From contig JASHYF010000135.1 of assembly GCA_030043235.1 (NCBI GenBank), positions 1-12,526 on the forward strand: DNA of 12,526 nucleotides. The letters are read 5' to 3'. Under the pieces are notes generated by a model, which saw nothing but the letters and a program-made list of their open reading frames with translations, did not search any database and was not told the origin of the DNA. Origin of the DNA: Solirubrobacteraceae bacterium. GTDB taxonomy: Bacteria > Actinomycetota > Thermoleophilia > Solirubrobacterales > Solirubrobacteraceae. A program made the position numbers and the translations under genes. This document shows positions 1-7,305 of the stretch, piece by piece; position 1 is the first letter of the stretch, and every line of letters starts with the position of its first letter.

Positions 1-142
1 AGCGCGAGAGGCGAACGCTTCGGCTCAATTTCTCGGATATTGCGGCATGTCCTCCCGCGCGAACGTACGCCCGGGGAAGCTGACGCCGCCGTGTTCGTCA
101 TGCTGTGGGGCGGTGACGCGCTGGGTGGGGAATCAGGATGGA

Positions 143-1348
143 ATGAGCGACGCCGTGCTGTTGACCGGGGCGACCGGCTTCCTGGGCATGGAGCTGCTCG
201 TCCGCTACCTGGAGCGCACCGATCGTCGCGTGTACGCGCTCGTGCGCGGCGCCGACCACGAACACGTCCAGGCGCGCATGGCGCGCACGCTGCTCGACCT
301 GTTCGGGCCCGGTCATCCCTACGACGAGCGGGTGGTCGCGCTGCGCGGAGACATCACGCGCGTCGGCCTGGGCATTCACGGCGGACTCGACTGGCTGGCG
401 GAGCGCGTGAGCGAGATCGTGCACGCGGCGGCGTCCGTGTCGTTCGAGCTCGAGCCGCAGGCGGCGCGCACGATCAACCTCGATGGCACGCGGCGCGTGC
501 TCGAGTTCGCGGAGCGCTGTCACGCGCGCGGCACGCTGCGGCGCATGTCCTACATCTCCACCGCGTACGTCGGCGGTGAACACGCCGGCTGCTTCAGCGA
601 GGACGACCTGGACGTAGGCCAGAGCTTTCGCAACTCCTACGAGCAGGCGAAGTTCGAGGCGGAGTGCCTGATCGCGCGCTCGCGCGGGCAGCTGCCGATC
701 ACGACGCTGCGCCCGAGCATCATCGTGGGCGAGCGCGACAGCGGCTGGACGGCGGCGTTCAACGTGCTCTACTGGCCGCTGCGCGCGTTCGCGCGGGGCA
801 CCTACGCGGCGCTGCCGGCGCGGGGCGACGCGCCGGTTGACGTCGTGCCCGTCGACTATGTTGCCGACGCGGTGTTCGCGCTGAGCCAGTGTCCGCAGGC
901 CGAGGGGGCGACCTTCCACCTCACCGCGGGCATGCACGTCAGCTCCGTCGGCGAGCTGGTCGAGCTGGCGACGAGCTTCTTCAAACGTCCGCTGCCGCGC
1001 CTGATCGAGCCGGCGCTGTACAGGCGTGTCGTGCACCCGCTGCTGATGCGCGCGGCCACCGACGAGCGCAGCCGCCGCGCGCTGCGGCGCAGCGAGGTGT
1101 TCTTCCCCTACTTCGCCATGCGAGTCCGATTCGACGACCGCCGCTCGCGCGTGGCGCTGCGCGAGGCGGGCATCGAAGCGGCGCCGCTGGCCAGCTACTT
1201 CGATCGCCTGATCCACTTCGCGCTCGCGGCCGAATGGGGACGCCGGCGCATCTCTCGCGCGCGCGCGAGCGGGCGCAGGATGCCGCCCTCGCCGAGCCGC
1301 GTGCCGTACGCGCCTCGCCCCGGAGCTCGCCTGGTGCTGGCGGAATGA
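143..1348 (+). CDS. Fatty acyl-CoA reductase-like SDR (NAD-binding_4 / thioester-reductase type)
   Basis: This is a 401-residue extended short-chain dehydrogenase of the male-sterility/thioester-reductase kind. The Rossmann nucleotide-binding motif TGATGFLG is at residues 8-15. An S-T-A-Y stretch is at 139-142 (likely catalytic Ser/Thr), and the Y-x3-K pair is Tyr166 and Lys170 (SYEQAK). L-R-P-S-I-I-V-G at 189-196 is the usual substrate-side strand. Family members reduce acyl thioesters to aldehyde or alcohol with NAD(P)H. The stop overlaps the start of the WS/DGAT gene by ATGA, so the inferred job is supplying fatty alcohol for wax esters. The ATG at 143 was chosen because the fold begins directly after it and an AGGA lies at 135-138; the upstream ATG at 47 would add 32 unrelated residues. 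The last 35 residues are an Arg/Pro-rich tail of no recognised function. A sugar-nucleotide or lipid epimerase-like SDR is the main alternative. Confidence 0.82.
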   Translation: MSDAVLLTGATGFLGMELLVRYLERTDRRVYALVRGADHEHVQARMARTLLDLFGPGHPYDERVVALRGDITRVGLGIHGGLDWLAERVSEIVHAAASVSFELEPQAARTINLDGTRRVLEFAERCHARGTLRRMSYISTAYVGGEHAGCFSEDDLDVGQSFRNSYEQAKFEAECLIARSRGQLPITTLRPSIIVGERDSGWTAAFNVLYWPLRAFARGTYAALPARGDAPVDVVPVDYVADAVFALSQCPQAEGATFHLTAGMHVSSVGELVELATSFFKRPLPRLIEPALYRRVVHPLLMRAATDERSRRALRRSEVFFPYFAMRVRFDDRRSRVALREAGIEAAPLASYFDRLIHFALAAEWGRRRISRARASGRRMPPSPSRVPYAPRPGARLVLAE

Positions 1349-3051
1349 CGAGCCCGCGTCTGTCGGCGCTCGACGCGTCGTTCCTGGCGGTGGAGACGCC
1401 CACCGCGCACATGCACGTGGGCTGGGTCGGGATGTTCTCCGCCGCGGCCGACGGGCGGCTGCCGAGCTTCAAGGAGCTGCGCGATCACATCGAGCTGCGC
1501 ATCGGTCGCGCGCCGCGCTACCGCCAGAAGCTCGCCTCCGTGCCGCTCAGCCTGAACGCGCCGGAGTGGATCGACGATCCGGCGTTCTCCGTCGACCGTC
1601 ACGTGTACTGGGCGCCCGGCTCGCTCGAGGGTCTCGTGGACGAGGTGATGTCGATACCGCTGCGCCGCGATCGCCCGCTGTGGGAGATCTGGATCTGCGA
1701 GGACCGCCCGCACCGGCGCTTCGCGCTCGTAGGCAAGACCCATCACTGCATGGTCGACGGCCTCGCGGCGGTCGAGCTGGCCTCGCTGCTGCTCGACCCC
1801 ACGCCCGAGCCCGCGGCCTACGAGCCCCAGCACTGGCGCACGGAGCGCGAGCCCGGCGGCGAGCGAGTGCTCGCGCGAGGCCTGCGCGACCTCCTCGGCC
1901 AGCAGGTGGATCTGCTGCAGCTGCCGCTGCGCCTGGCGAGCGCGCCCGGTCCGGCCGCGCGCCAGACGGCGGTCGGCGCCATGCGCGCGATCCGTGCGCT
2001 GGACCAGCTGCTGCGCCCGGCGCCCACGAGCGTGCTCAACCAACCGCTCTCCTCGCTGCGTCGTCTGGCCTGGGCCCAGTGCCCGCTCGAGGATCTGCGG
2101 ACGATCAGACACGCATACGGCACGACGATCAACGACGTCATCCTCGCGGCCGTCGCCGGGGGCATCCGCGCATATCTCGTGCGTCGCGGCGAGGAGCCGC
2201 CGGCTCTCAAGGTGATGGTGCCGGTCAACGTGCGCAGCGAGGACGACGCGCTCGGCAACCACATCTCGTTCGTGTTCGCGGACCTGCCGTGCGACGATCC
2301 CGACCCGCTCGGCCGCCTCTACCAGGTCCACGCGAGCATGAGCCGCTGCAAGCGCGACGGAGAGCCGCAGGGGTCGGACCTCGTGCTGAAGGCCGCGTCG
2401 CGAACGCCGGTGACCGTGCAGCAGGCCGTGTCGCGGCTGATCGCCAGCCCGCGCGCGTTCAATCTCGTGGTGTCCAACATCCCCGGCCCGACGGTGCCGA
2501 TGTACCTGCTCGGCTGCCAGCTGCAGGCCGTCTACCCGATGGTCCCGCTCGCCGACCACCACGCGGTGTCCGTGGGCATGATCACCGTCCACGACCAGGC
2601 GTGCTTCGGCGTGTACGCCGACCGCCAGGCGCTGCCGGACGTGAAGGCGCTCGCGCAGGACATCGACGACGCGATCACCGAACTGCTCGCGGGCACGTAC
2701 AGGGTCACGCAGACGTCCGGATCGCTGCTCACGCGTGCCCGCGCCGCCGTGCCCGAGGATGCGCGCGTGCCGCGGGCGCAGCCGTTCGCGCGCCCAGTGC
2801 AGGAGCGAGCCGAGCGGGGGATGCCGGTGCACGCGGCGCCCGTGCAGCCGGGCGGACAGGCGCACGCGGCGCCCGTTCAGCAGGGCGCGCCGCTGCAAGC
2901 GGAGCCCGTGCAGCAGGACGGACAGGTGCACGCGGCGCCCGTGCAGCAGGGCGCGCCGGCACAGATGGTTCCCACGAGCGACCAGATCGCGAGCCGGCTG
3001 TACGACCTGGAACTGCAGCGCCTGGCGAACAACGGGAAGTCGCCGGGCTAG
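1345..3051 (+). CDS. Wax ester synthase / diacylglycerol O-acyltransferase (WS/DGAT)
   Basis: This 568-residue acyltransferase joins an acyl-CoA to a fatty alcohol (wax ester) or to diacylglycerol (triacylglycerol). The catalytic HHxxxDG motif is intact as HHCMVDG at residues 133-139. Other family landmarks are P-L-W at 111-113, N-D-V-I-L at 263-267 and N-I-P-G-P at 378-382. The N-terminus LSALDASFLAVETPTAHMHVG is typical of actinobacterial members. Its ATG lies inside the stop of the preceding reductase gene (ATGA), which implies translational coupling. The conserved enzyme ends near residue 450, and members are usually about 450-480 residues long. The remaining 115 or so residues form a low-complexity Ala/Pro/Gln tail with four 11-residue repeats at 495-538, then a short helical-looking end (QIASRLYDLELQRLAN). 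Which acceptor is preferred cannot be told from sequence. Confidence 0.93.
   Translation: MTSPRLSALDASFLAVETPTAHMHVGWVGMFSAAADGRLPSFKELRDHIELRIGRAPRYRQKLASVPLSLNAPEWIDDPAFSVDRHVYWAPGSLEGLVDEVMSIPLRRDRPLWEIWICEDRPHRRFALVGKTHHCMVDGLAAVELASLLLDPTPEPAAYEPQHWRTEREPGGERVLARGLRDLLGQQVDLLQLPLRLASAPGPAARQTAVGAMRAIRALDQLLRPAPTSVLNQPLSSLRRLAWAQCPLEDLRTIRHAYGTTINDVILAAVAGGIRAYLVRRGEEPPALKVMVPVNVRSEDDALGNHISFVFADLPCDDPDPLGRLYQVHASMSRCKRDGEPQGSDLVLKAASRTPVTVQQAVSRLIASPRAFNLVVSNIPGPTVPMYLLGCQLQAVYPMVPLADHHAVSVGMITVHDQACFGVYADRQALPDVKALAQDIDDAITELLAGTYRVTQTSGSLLTRARAAVPEDARVPRAQPFARPVQERAERGMPVHAAPVQPGGQAHAAPVQQGAPLQAEPVQQDGQVHAAPVQQGAPAQMVPTSDQIASRLYDLELQRLANNGKSPG
2827..2958 (+). repeat. Four tandem 33-bp repeats inside the WS/DGAT tail
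   Basis: Four in-frame 33-bp units start at 2827, 2860, 2893 and 2926. They encode VHAAPVQPGGQ, AHAAPVQQGAP, LQAEPVQQDGQ and VHAAPVQQGAP. Units 2 and 4 are nearly identical and units 1 and 3 share the G-Q ending, so a 66-bp doublet appears to have been duplicated. Unit length is a multiple of three, so copy-number change would keep the frame. Confidence 0.9.
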
Positions 3052-3125
3052 GACGGCGGCGGGGGCGGGCAGGACCGCCGGGCGCTCGACCGTAGTGGCG
3101 CACGGCGCGCGGCGGCGCACGTAGG

Positions 3126-4886
3126 ATGGGCTCGGTGGCGGGGTGGATGCGCAGCGGGCTCGACGAGAGCATGCCGCGGGCAGAAGTGCGTGTGGCGCTC
3201 GCCAGCGCGGCCGCCCTGTACCTGGTCGGGGCGGCGCTGATCTCGACGTCGGTGCTGCTGCCGCACGTGGCCTCACCGGCCGGGGCGGCGGCGGTGGCGG
3301 CGGTCGCGCTCCTCACCGCGGCTTTTCTCGTGGCGCGGGTGCTGCGCGACCGAGGCGGGCTGATGCTCGCCTGGGGCGCCGAGGCGTGGGGCGTCGCGCT
3401 GATCGTCGCGCTGTGCGCGTCCACGGGCGGGCCCAGCAGCCCCTTCGCCCTCATCTACTTCTTCGCGCTCGGCCACGCCGCCGCGTTTCAGCCGCGCGAG
3501 CGCTTCCTCGCGATCTGCCTCATCGGCGTGCTCGGTTTCCTCGCGCCGCTGCTGTACACGCACGTGTCCCTGCAGTTCGGGGCGTTCGCGTGCGTGGGCG
3601 CGGTCCTCGCGCTGCTCGCCACCGGAGCCATCCACATTGCGCTCGAACGCATGCGCGAGCAGCGCTGGGGGCTCGAGTTCCTGATCGACGCGACCGCGAG
3701 CCTCGACACCTCGCTGGACCCCGATCAGACGCTGCGGCGCATCGCCGGCATGGCGCTGCCGCGGCTGGCTGAGCTGTGCGTGATCGACCGCACAGACGAC
3801 ACGGGCGCGGTGACCGGGGTGGTCGCAGCGGCGAGCGACGCGAGCTTGGCCGAGCGCGTCGAGGCGCTGCGCCGGGAGCATCCTCGCTCTGACGACGGCC
3901 GTGACCCCGTGGGCCAGGCGCTGGCGACACGGCGCCGATGCGTGGTCGGGCGAGACGGCGCCGGCGTCGACGGCACGCCGCGCGGCGCGGGGGATCGGGA
4001 CCCCGGCGCATCGGGCGCGGTGGCGGCGATTCCGATGATCGCCCGTGGCCGCATGCTGGGGGTCATCTCCTTCCACAGGGCGCGGCGCTACGAACCGGAT
4101 CAGGTGGCGCTGCTCGAGGACCTCACCGGCAGGGCGGCGCTCGCGTATGACAACGCGCGGCTGTACGCCGAGCGCGTGCACGTTGCGCAGACGCTCCGCC
4201 GCAGCCTGCTGCCTCCCGCGCTCCCGAAGATACCCGGGCTGCAGATAGAGAGCTACTTCCAGCCGATGGGAGCGGGCAGCGAGGTGGGGGGCGACTTCTA
4301 TGACGTGTTCGAGGATCGCAGCAGCGTTTGGCTGGTCGTGGGCGACGTGTGCGGGAAGGGCACCGAGGCGGCGGTGCTCACCGGCTTCCTGCGCCACACC
4401 ACGGCCGCCTACGCGCGCGAGGGCGCAGGCCCCACGAGCGTGCTCGCGCGGGTCAACCGCGCCATGCTCAGGCGGGACTTCGCAGGCCGCTTCGCCACCG
4501 TGATACTCGCCCGGCTGTCGTTTCGCGAGTCAGGCGCGCTGCTCACGCTCGCCGCAGCCGGACACCCGCTCGCCCTCGTGGCACGCGCGGAGGGCAAGGT
4601 GGAGGAGCTCGGCAGTCACGGCACGCTGCTCGGCGTCTTCCCCAACCCGCGCATCACCGAGACAACGACCACGCTGCACACCGGCGACGTGATGGCGCTC
4701 TTCACCGACGGCCTCACCGAGGCGCTCGCGCCGCGGCTGTTGACGGAGGAGCAGCTGCTCGAGCGGCTCAAGGGCCCGCCACCCTCGGCGCGCGCGGCGA
4801 TCGACTCACTGCTCGCGCTGGTCGAGTCCAAAGACGCGGCGCGTGACGACGTCGCCATCCTCGCCGCACGCGTCGTGGCCGGGTGA
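3126..4886 (+). CDS. Membrane-bound GAF/SpoIIE-type PP2C serine/threonine phosphatase
   Basis: The 586-residue protein has three parts. Residues 23-172 hold about six hydrophobic segments (near 23-46, 52-72, 80-98, 104-121, 127-146 and 150-172), forming a membrane sensor. Residues 180-345 look like a GAF domain (LEFLIDATASLDTSLDPDQTL; then ...AIPMIARGRMLGVISF). Residues 370-584 are a SpoIIE/RsbU-like PP2C phosphatase. Metal-binding acidic motifs are present: SEVGGDFYD at 385-393, GDVCGKG at 406-412, AAGHP at 477-481, TDG at 527-529 and RDDVAIL at 573-579, so it should be active. Such phosphatases usually dephosphorylate an anti-sigma-factor antagonist in a partner-switching pathway; no antagonist or anti-sigma kinase is encoded nearby. 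It starts 74 bp after the WS/DGAT stop on the same strand. The ATG at 3126 lacks a clear ribosome site. ATG 3147 (preceded by a G-rich stretch) or ATG 3171 could be the true start, and none would remove the first membrane segment. Confidence 0.9.
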   Translation: MGSVAGWMRSGLDESMPRAEVRVALASAAALYLVGAALISTSVLLPHVASPAGAAAVAAVALLTAAFLVARVLRDRGGLMLAWGAEAWGVALIVALCASTGGPSSPFALIYFFALGHAAAFQPRERFLAICLIGVLGFLAPLLYTHVSLQFGAFACVGAVLALLATGAIHIALERMREQRWGLEFLIDATASLDTSLDPDQTLRRIAGMALPRLAELCVIDRTDDTGAVTGVVAAASDASLAERVEALRREHPRSDDGRDPVGQALATRRRCVVGRDGAGVDGTPRGAGDRDPGASGAVAAIPMIARGRMLGVISFHRARRYEPDQVALLEDLTGRAALAYDNARLYAERVHVAQTLRRSLLPPALPKIPGLQIESYFQPMGAGSEVGGDFYDVFEDRSSVWLVVGDVCGKGTEAAVLTGFLRHTTAAYAREGAGPTSVLARVNRAMLRRDFAGRFATVILARLSFRESGALLTLAAAGHPLALVARAEGKVEELGSHGTLLGVFPNPRITETTTTLHTGDVMALFTDGLTEALAPRLLTEEQLLERLKGPPPSARAAIDSLLALVESKDAARDDVAILAARVVAG

Positions 4887-4905
4887 GCGGCGAGCTGGCC
4901 GCGTC

Positions 4906-4927
4906 TGGTAATATCGCGGCCATCCCG
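4906..4927 (+). promoter_or_regulatory. Putative promoter/leader element upstream of the secreted-protein gene
   Basis: TGG-TAATAT at 4906-4914 resembles an extended -10 box (TGn-TATAAT-like). No -35 box is visible at the usual distance. Six bases after GTAATA (4908-4913) comes CCATCCCG (4920-4927). The same GTAATA-N6-CCATCCCG arrangement occurs upstream of the related gene at the right end of the window. CCATCCCG can pair with CGGGACGG at 4938-4945 with one mismatch, giving a possible leader hairpin. Whether it is a promoter, an RNA structure or both is not settled. Confidence 0.45.
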
Positions 4928-4970
4928 GGACGGTGAGCGGGACGGATCCGGGCGAGAGCAGGGGGAAAGC

Positions 4971-5807
4971 ATGGATCGCATCAGGCTTCTGGGGCTCTGT
5001 CTCGTGGTCGTCGCCGCGACCGGCGCGGTTGCGGCAGCGAACGCGTGGGCCGAAGCGCCGGAATTCGGGAGATGCCTCAAACTCACTGGCGAAAAGGCAG
5101 GTGGCCACAGGACGGTCTACCACGGCGGTTACAGCAACCGCGTATGCACGGAGGCGAGCTCGGATGCAAACGGCAAGTACGAATGGTATCCGGGAGCGGT
5201 GAAGACTCACTTCACGACCAAAATCAAGTCATACATGCACGTGGTGTTGGAAACCACCGATAGGGTGAAAGTCACCTGCACCGGCGAGACGAGCACAGGC
5301 GAATACGCGAATCCCAAACTGGAGGACGCCGTAGTCGTCACGTTGACTGGGTGTAAGTCGGAAGGGTACGCGGCCTCGTCGTCAGACGCCAAGGGAGGCC
5401 CGGCGGACACAGCTCCAGGTGAAGTCGTGATCAACGCGAACGAATGCGAACTGGGAGTCGTGGCAAGAGGTGCGACGGCGGCCGAAAACAAGCTCGGCCT
5501 GACGTGCGGGGAAGAACAAGAATTCGCATGGATCAAATGGCGCAATTACTATTACGGCGGAGAATATGAACTAGGTCTAAGGGGCTGGTGGTTCTTCACC
5601 ATCAACGCCAATGCCATGCACAGTCAAAGGACGACGCTGAAGTCCGTACAGTCCGAAGGCATACAGGAAATCGACAAATTCGAAGAAGGACCGTTGGAAC
5701 CCTTGGAATCCACGCTCAGCGGAGGGCTCTCGTGGGAGCAGACGGGCTTGATGCTCACCACGGTGCAGACGAATGAAGAACCGATAGAGGCGAACTCGGT
5801 CGCCTGA
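4971..5807 (+). CDS. Secreted Cys-containing protein of unknown function (GKYEW-type)
   Basis: This 278-residue protein starts at ATG 4971 behind a good ribosome site (AGGGGGAAA at 4960-4968). A signal peptide is clear: MDRIR, a hydrophobic core at residues 6-23, and an Ala-rich cleavage region around 24-28. The mature part has six cysteines (35, 59, 103, 128, 159 and 179), a number compatible with disulphides. Recognisable stretches are EFGRCLK at 31-37, GKYEWYPG at 68-75, VKVTCTGETSTGEY at 99-112 and VVVTLTGC at 121-128. The same framework recurs in the protein encoded at 11291-12325. I associate this pattern with abundant exported proteins in Solirubrobacterales but know of no function. 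The base composition is visibly richer in A and T than the flanking genes (GAA, AAA and AAT codons are common), which suggests different codon pressure or acquisition. Confidence 0.85.
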   Translation: MDRIRLLGLCLVVVAATGAVAAANAWAEAPEFGRCLKLTGEKAGGHRTVYHGGYSNRVCTEASSDANGKYEWYPGAVKTHFTTKIKSYMHVVLETTDRVKVTCTGETSTGEYANPKLEDAVVVTLTGCKSEGYAASSSDAKGGPADTAPGEVVINANECELGVVARGATAAENKLGLTCGEEQEFAWIKWRNYYYGGEYELGLRGWWFFTINANAMHSQRTTLKSVQSEGIQEIDKFEEGPLEPLESTLSGGLSWEQTGLMLTTVQTNEEPIEANSVA

Positions 5808-5813
5808 GAGGGA

Positions 5814-5840
5814 CGCGCGCATCGGTGGGTACCGCGCGCG
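5814..5840 (+). terminator. GC-rich hairpin between convergent genes (possible terminator without T tract)
   Basis: CGCGCG (5814-5819), a 3-nt bulge, CGGT (5823-5826), loop GGGT, ACCG (5831-5834) and CGCGCG (5835-5840) give a 10-bp stem that begins 7 bp after the secreted-protein stop. There is no T run after it. A second small dyad, TCGGT-GCC-ACCGA at 5877-5889, lies closer to the opposing gene that ends at 5944. The rest of this 136-bp interval shows no gene. Confidence 0.4.
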
Positions 5841-5943
5841 CTCGGGGTGCAGCCGATGCGGCACAACCCGGGCGCGTCGGTGCCACCGAGCGCGAGCGCG
5901 CGCCGGCGGCGAGCCTCGCGGAGGTCCGGGCCAGCTCGGGCGC

Positions 5944-6537
5944 CTATGCCGCCATCACGCTCTCGAGGTGCGCCGCGGCGTCCTCCAGCCGGTCGTCGCC
6001 CCAGAACAGCTCATCGTCGATCGCGATCGTGGGCACCCCGATGACACCGAGCTCGCGGGCCGAGTCGGTGGCGAGGCGAAGCGCCCGTTTGATCTCCCGG
6101 TCCTGCGTTGCGGCCTCCAGCTCACTGCCGTCGAGTCCCGCCTGCCTGCCGGTCTCCAATACGCGGTCGGGGATGCTCAGCTCCCATCCCCTCTGAAAGG
6201 CGTTGCGGAAGGCTTGCAGCGCGAACTCACGCCCACGCCCAACAGTGAACGCAAACGTGCTCGCGAGCATGCCGATCAGGTAGTTCGCCGGCCAAGGGTC
6301 GGGCCAGCGCACCGGCGGCAGCCCGTAGTCGCGGGCACGACGCTCGATCTCAGCCATGCCCGCCTGCCGGCGCCGGTAGTCGCCGAGTGCCCACGAGCTC
6401 CTCCCCGTCGCCTTGAACAGGCCCCCCAGCAAGACCGGCTTCCACTCGACCGGCTCGGGCAGAAGCGTCTCCAGCCGCTCGGCAGCCAGGTATGCGTAGG
6501 GCGATCCTATGTCGAAGTAGAAGCTGACCTGGGGCAT
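5944..6537 (-). CDS. 2-hydroxychromene-2-carboxylate isomerase-like / DsbA-fold (kappa-GST-like) protein
   Basis: The 197-residue protein opens with VSFYFDIGSPYAYLAAERLE, the signature of the HCCA isomerase/kappa glutathione transferase branch of the DsbA fold. Ser12 in the D-I-G-S-P-Y motif occupies the catalytic serine position of HCCA isomerases, and no CxxC is present, so it is not a thiol oxidase. The cis-proline segment GVIGVPT (164-170) and the following D-E-L-F-W-G-D-D-R-L (175-184) are also typical. Characterised members isomerise 2-hydroxychromene-2-carboxylate in naphthalene breakdown using glutathione; actinobacterial homologues may use other substrates or thiols. Length matches the family. 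The start at 6537 places the first strand directly at the N-terminus; a longer frame to 6612 would run into the divergent regulator. It is divergently transcribed from the XRE-cupin gene, 27 bp apart, so that protein is the likely regulator. Confidence 0.87.
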   Translation of the reverse strand: MPQVSFYFDIGSPYAYLAAERLETLLPEPVEWKPVLLGGLFKATGRSSWALGDYRRRQAGMAEIERRARDYGLPPVRWPDPWPANYLIGMLASTFAFTVGRGREFALQAFRNAFQRGWELSIPDRVLETGRQAGLDGSELEAATQDREIKRALRLATDSARELGVIGVPTIAIDDELFWGDDRLEDAAAHLESVMAA

Positions 6538-6600
6538 CGGTGTTTGTATCGGTCGTTTGTTAAAATGAACGATATGTTTTATATGATAGACGATAGACGC
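6538..6600. promoter_or_regulatory. AT-rich divergent control region with dyad
   Basis: Only 27 bp separate the two divergent start codons, so control sequences must overlap the regulator's own 5' end. TCGTT (6553-6557) and AACGA (6568-6572) form an inverted repeat around a 10-bp AT-rich centre, a candidate operator. -10-like boxes are TAAAAT at 6561-6566 (+), TATGAT at 6582-6587 (+) and TATAAA at 6583-6578 (-). GATAGAC is repeated in tandem at 6585-6598. No ribosome site precedes the first three ATGs of the regulator, so leaderless translation is possible. Confidence 0.45.
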
Positions 6601-7146
6601 AACGACGCGCAAGAGGTCTTGACGAGGAACCTTCGCCGGCTGAGGGTCGCGCGCCGCCTCTCCCTCTCCGAGCTCGCGCGGGCCACGGGGATGAGCAAGG
6701 CGACCCTGTCGGGGATCGAGAACGGGCGTGCGAACCCCACGCTCGAGACGCTCGCGACCCTCGCCGTAGCGCTGCGAGTCTCACTGGCCGAGCTGCTCGA
6801 AGAAGCCCCGCTCGCGGAGGTGCGGGTCGTGCGCGCGGCCCAAGCCAGGCTGGAGCAGCGCAACGGCATCCCCCGAAGGCTGCTCGACGCGAGCGTGCTC
6901 AGCGGAAGCGTGGAGATCCTGGAGATTGCCTTGCGTGCTCGCCAGAGGCACGAGACCGACGCGAGAGCGGACGGCTCGCGGGTGAGCGTGTACGTACTGC
7001 AGGGCAAGCTGATCGCCGGTCCCGCCGAGCGAAGCACCGAGCTCGGTCCCGGCGACTATGCGTCCTTCCCGGCCGATGTACCACACGGCTTCGAGGCGGG
7101 CCCCGATGCGGCCCGTGCCCTGTTTCTCGCCTACACGCCGAGCTGA
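6565..7146 (+). CDS. XRE-family transcriptional regulator with C-terminal cupin
   Basis: The 193-residue protein has an N-terminal helix-turn-helix at about residues 21-78 (NLRRLRVARRLSLSELARATGMSKATLSGIENG...). This is the lambda-repressor/XRE pattern with the conserved S-G-I-E-N-G-R-A-N-P-T-L end. A cupin_2 sensor follows at about 112-191 (VYVLQGKLIAG; GPGDYASFPADVPHGFEAG). Such regulators bind a small ligand in the cupin and control adjacent metabolic genes, usually also themselves. The divergent HCCA isomerase-like gene is the obvious target. Three in-frame ATGs (6565, 6574, 6583) lie close together within the AT-rich control region. None has a Shine-Dalgarno sequence, so the exact start is uncertain by a few residues. 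The gene ends about 30 bp before the degraded methyltransferase tail on the opposite strand. Confidence 0.9.
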   Translation: MNDMFYMIDDRRNDAQEVLTRNLRRLRVARRLSLSELARATGMSKATLSGIENGRANPTLETLATLAVALRVSLAELLEEAPLAEVRVVRAAQARLEQRNGIPRRLLDASVLSGSVEILEIALRARQRHETDARADGSRVSVYVLQGKLIAGPAERSTELGPGDYASFPADVPHGFEAGPDAARALFLAYTPS

Positions 7147-7175
7147 GATGCCCGCGCGGATCTCGGGTGCTCCGC

Positions 7176-7278
7176 TCACATCCAGCGCCGTACGCTCGCG
7201 CAGTAGCCGGTGTAGGACTCCCCGAAGCGCTCGGCCAGGTAGCGAGCGCTCCTCGCGCGCGCTTTCGCTGCCGCTCAT
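7176..7278 (-). pseudogene. Frameshifted C-terminal remnant, isoprenylcysteine carboxyl methyltransferase-like
   Basis: On the - strand one frame reads YLAERFGESYTGYCASVRRW and then M-stop (7241 to 7176). This closely matches the usual ending of ICMT/phospholipid-methyltransferase-type membrane proteins, roughly E-E-R-x-L-x-x-R-F-G-x-x-Y-x-x-Y-x-x-x-V-x-R. In the adjacent frame the preceding bases (7278 to 7246) read MSGSESAREER, and the A-R-E-E-R would continue the motif if one frameshift near 7241-7248 is allowed. No membrane segments remain, so only the tail of a gene survives between the regulator and the MMPL gene. Identification rests on this short tail and my memory of the family. Confidence 0.45.
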
Positions 7279-7305
7279 GGCGTCCGAGATGCCGGCTCGC
7301 GTGCC

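Noticed and set aside
47..142. Upstream start for the acyl-CoA reductase gene
   Set aside because: It would add 32 residues with several cysteines before a Rossmann strand that normally sits at the very N-terminus. The ATG at 143 fits better.
1254..1272. CG dinucleotide run inside the reductase gene
   Set aside because: It is a simple consequence of Ser/Arg/Ala codons in a GC-rich tail; no structural role can be supported.
2827..2958. Possible CRISPR-like array
   Set aside because: The units are directly adjacent without unique spacers, are in frame and encode a protein repeat.
1195..3276. 693-residue open frame on the - strand opposite the WS/DGAT gene
   Set aside because: It mirrors a strong WS/DGAT gene in very GC-rich DNA. 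The translation is Arg/His-rich without a fold or motif, which is typical of antisense frames in such genomes.
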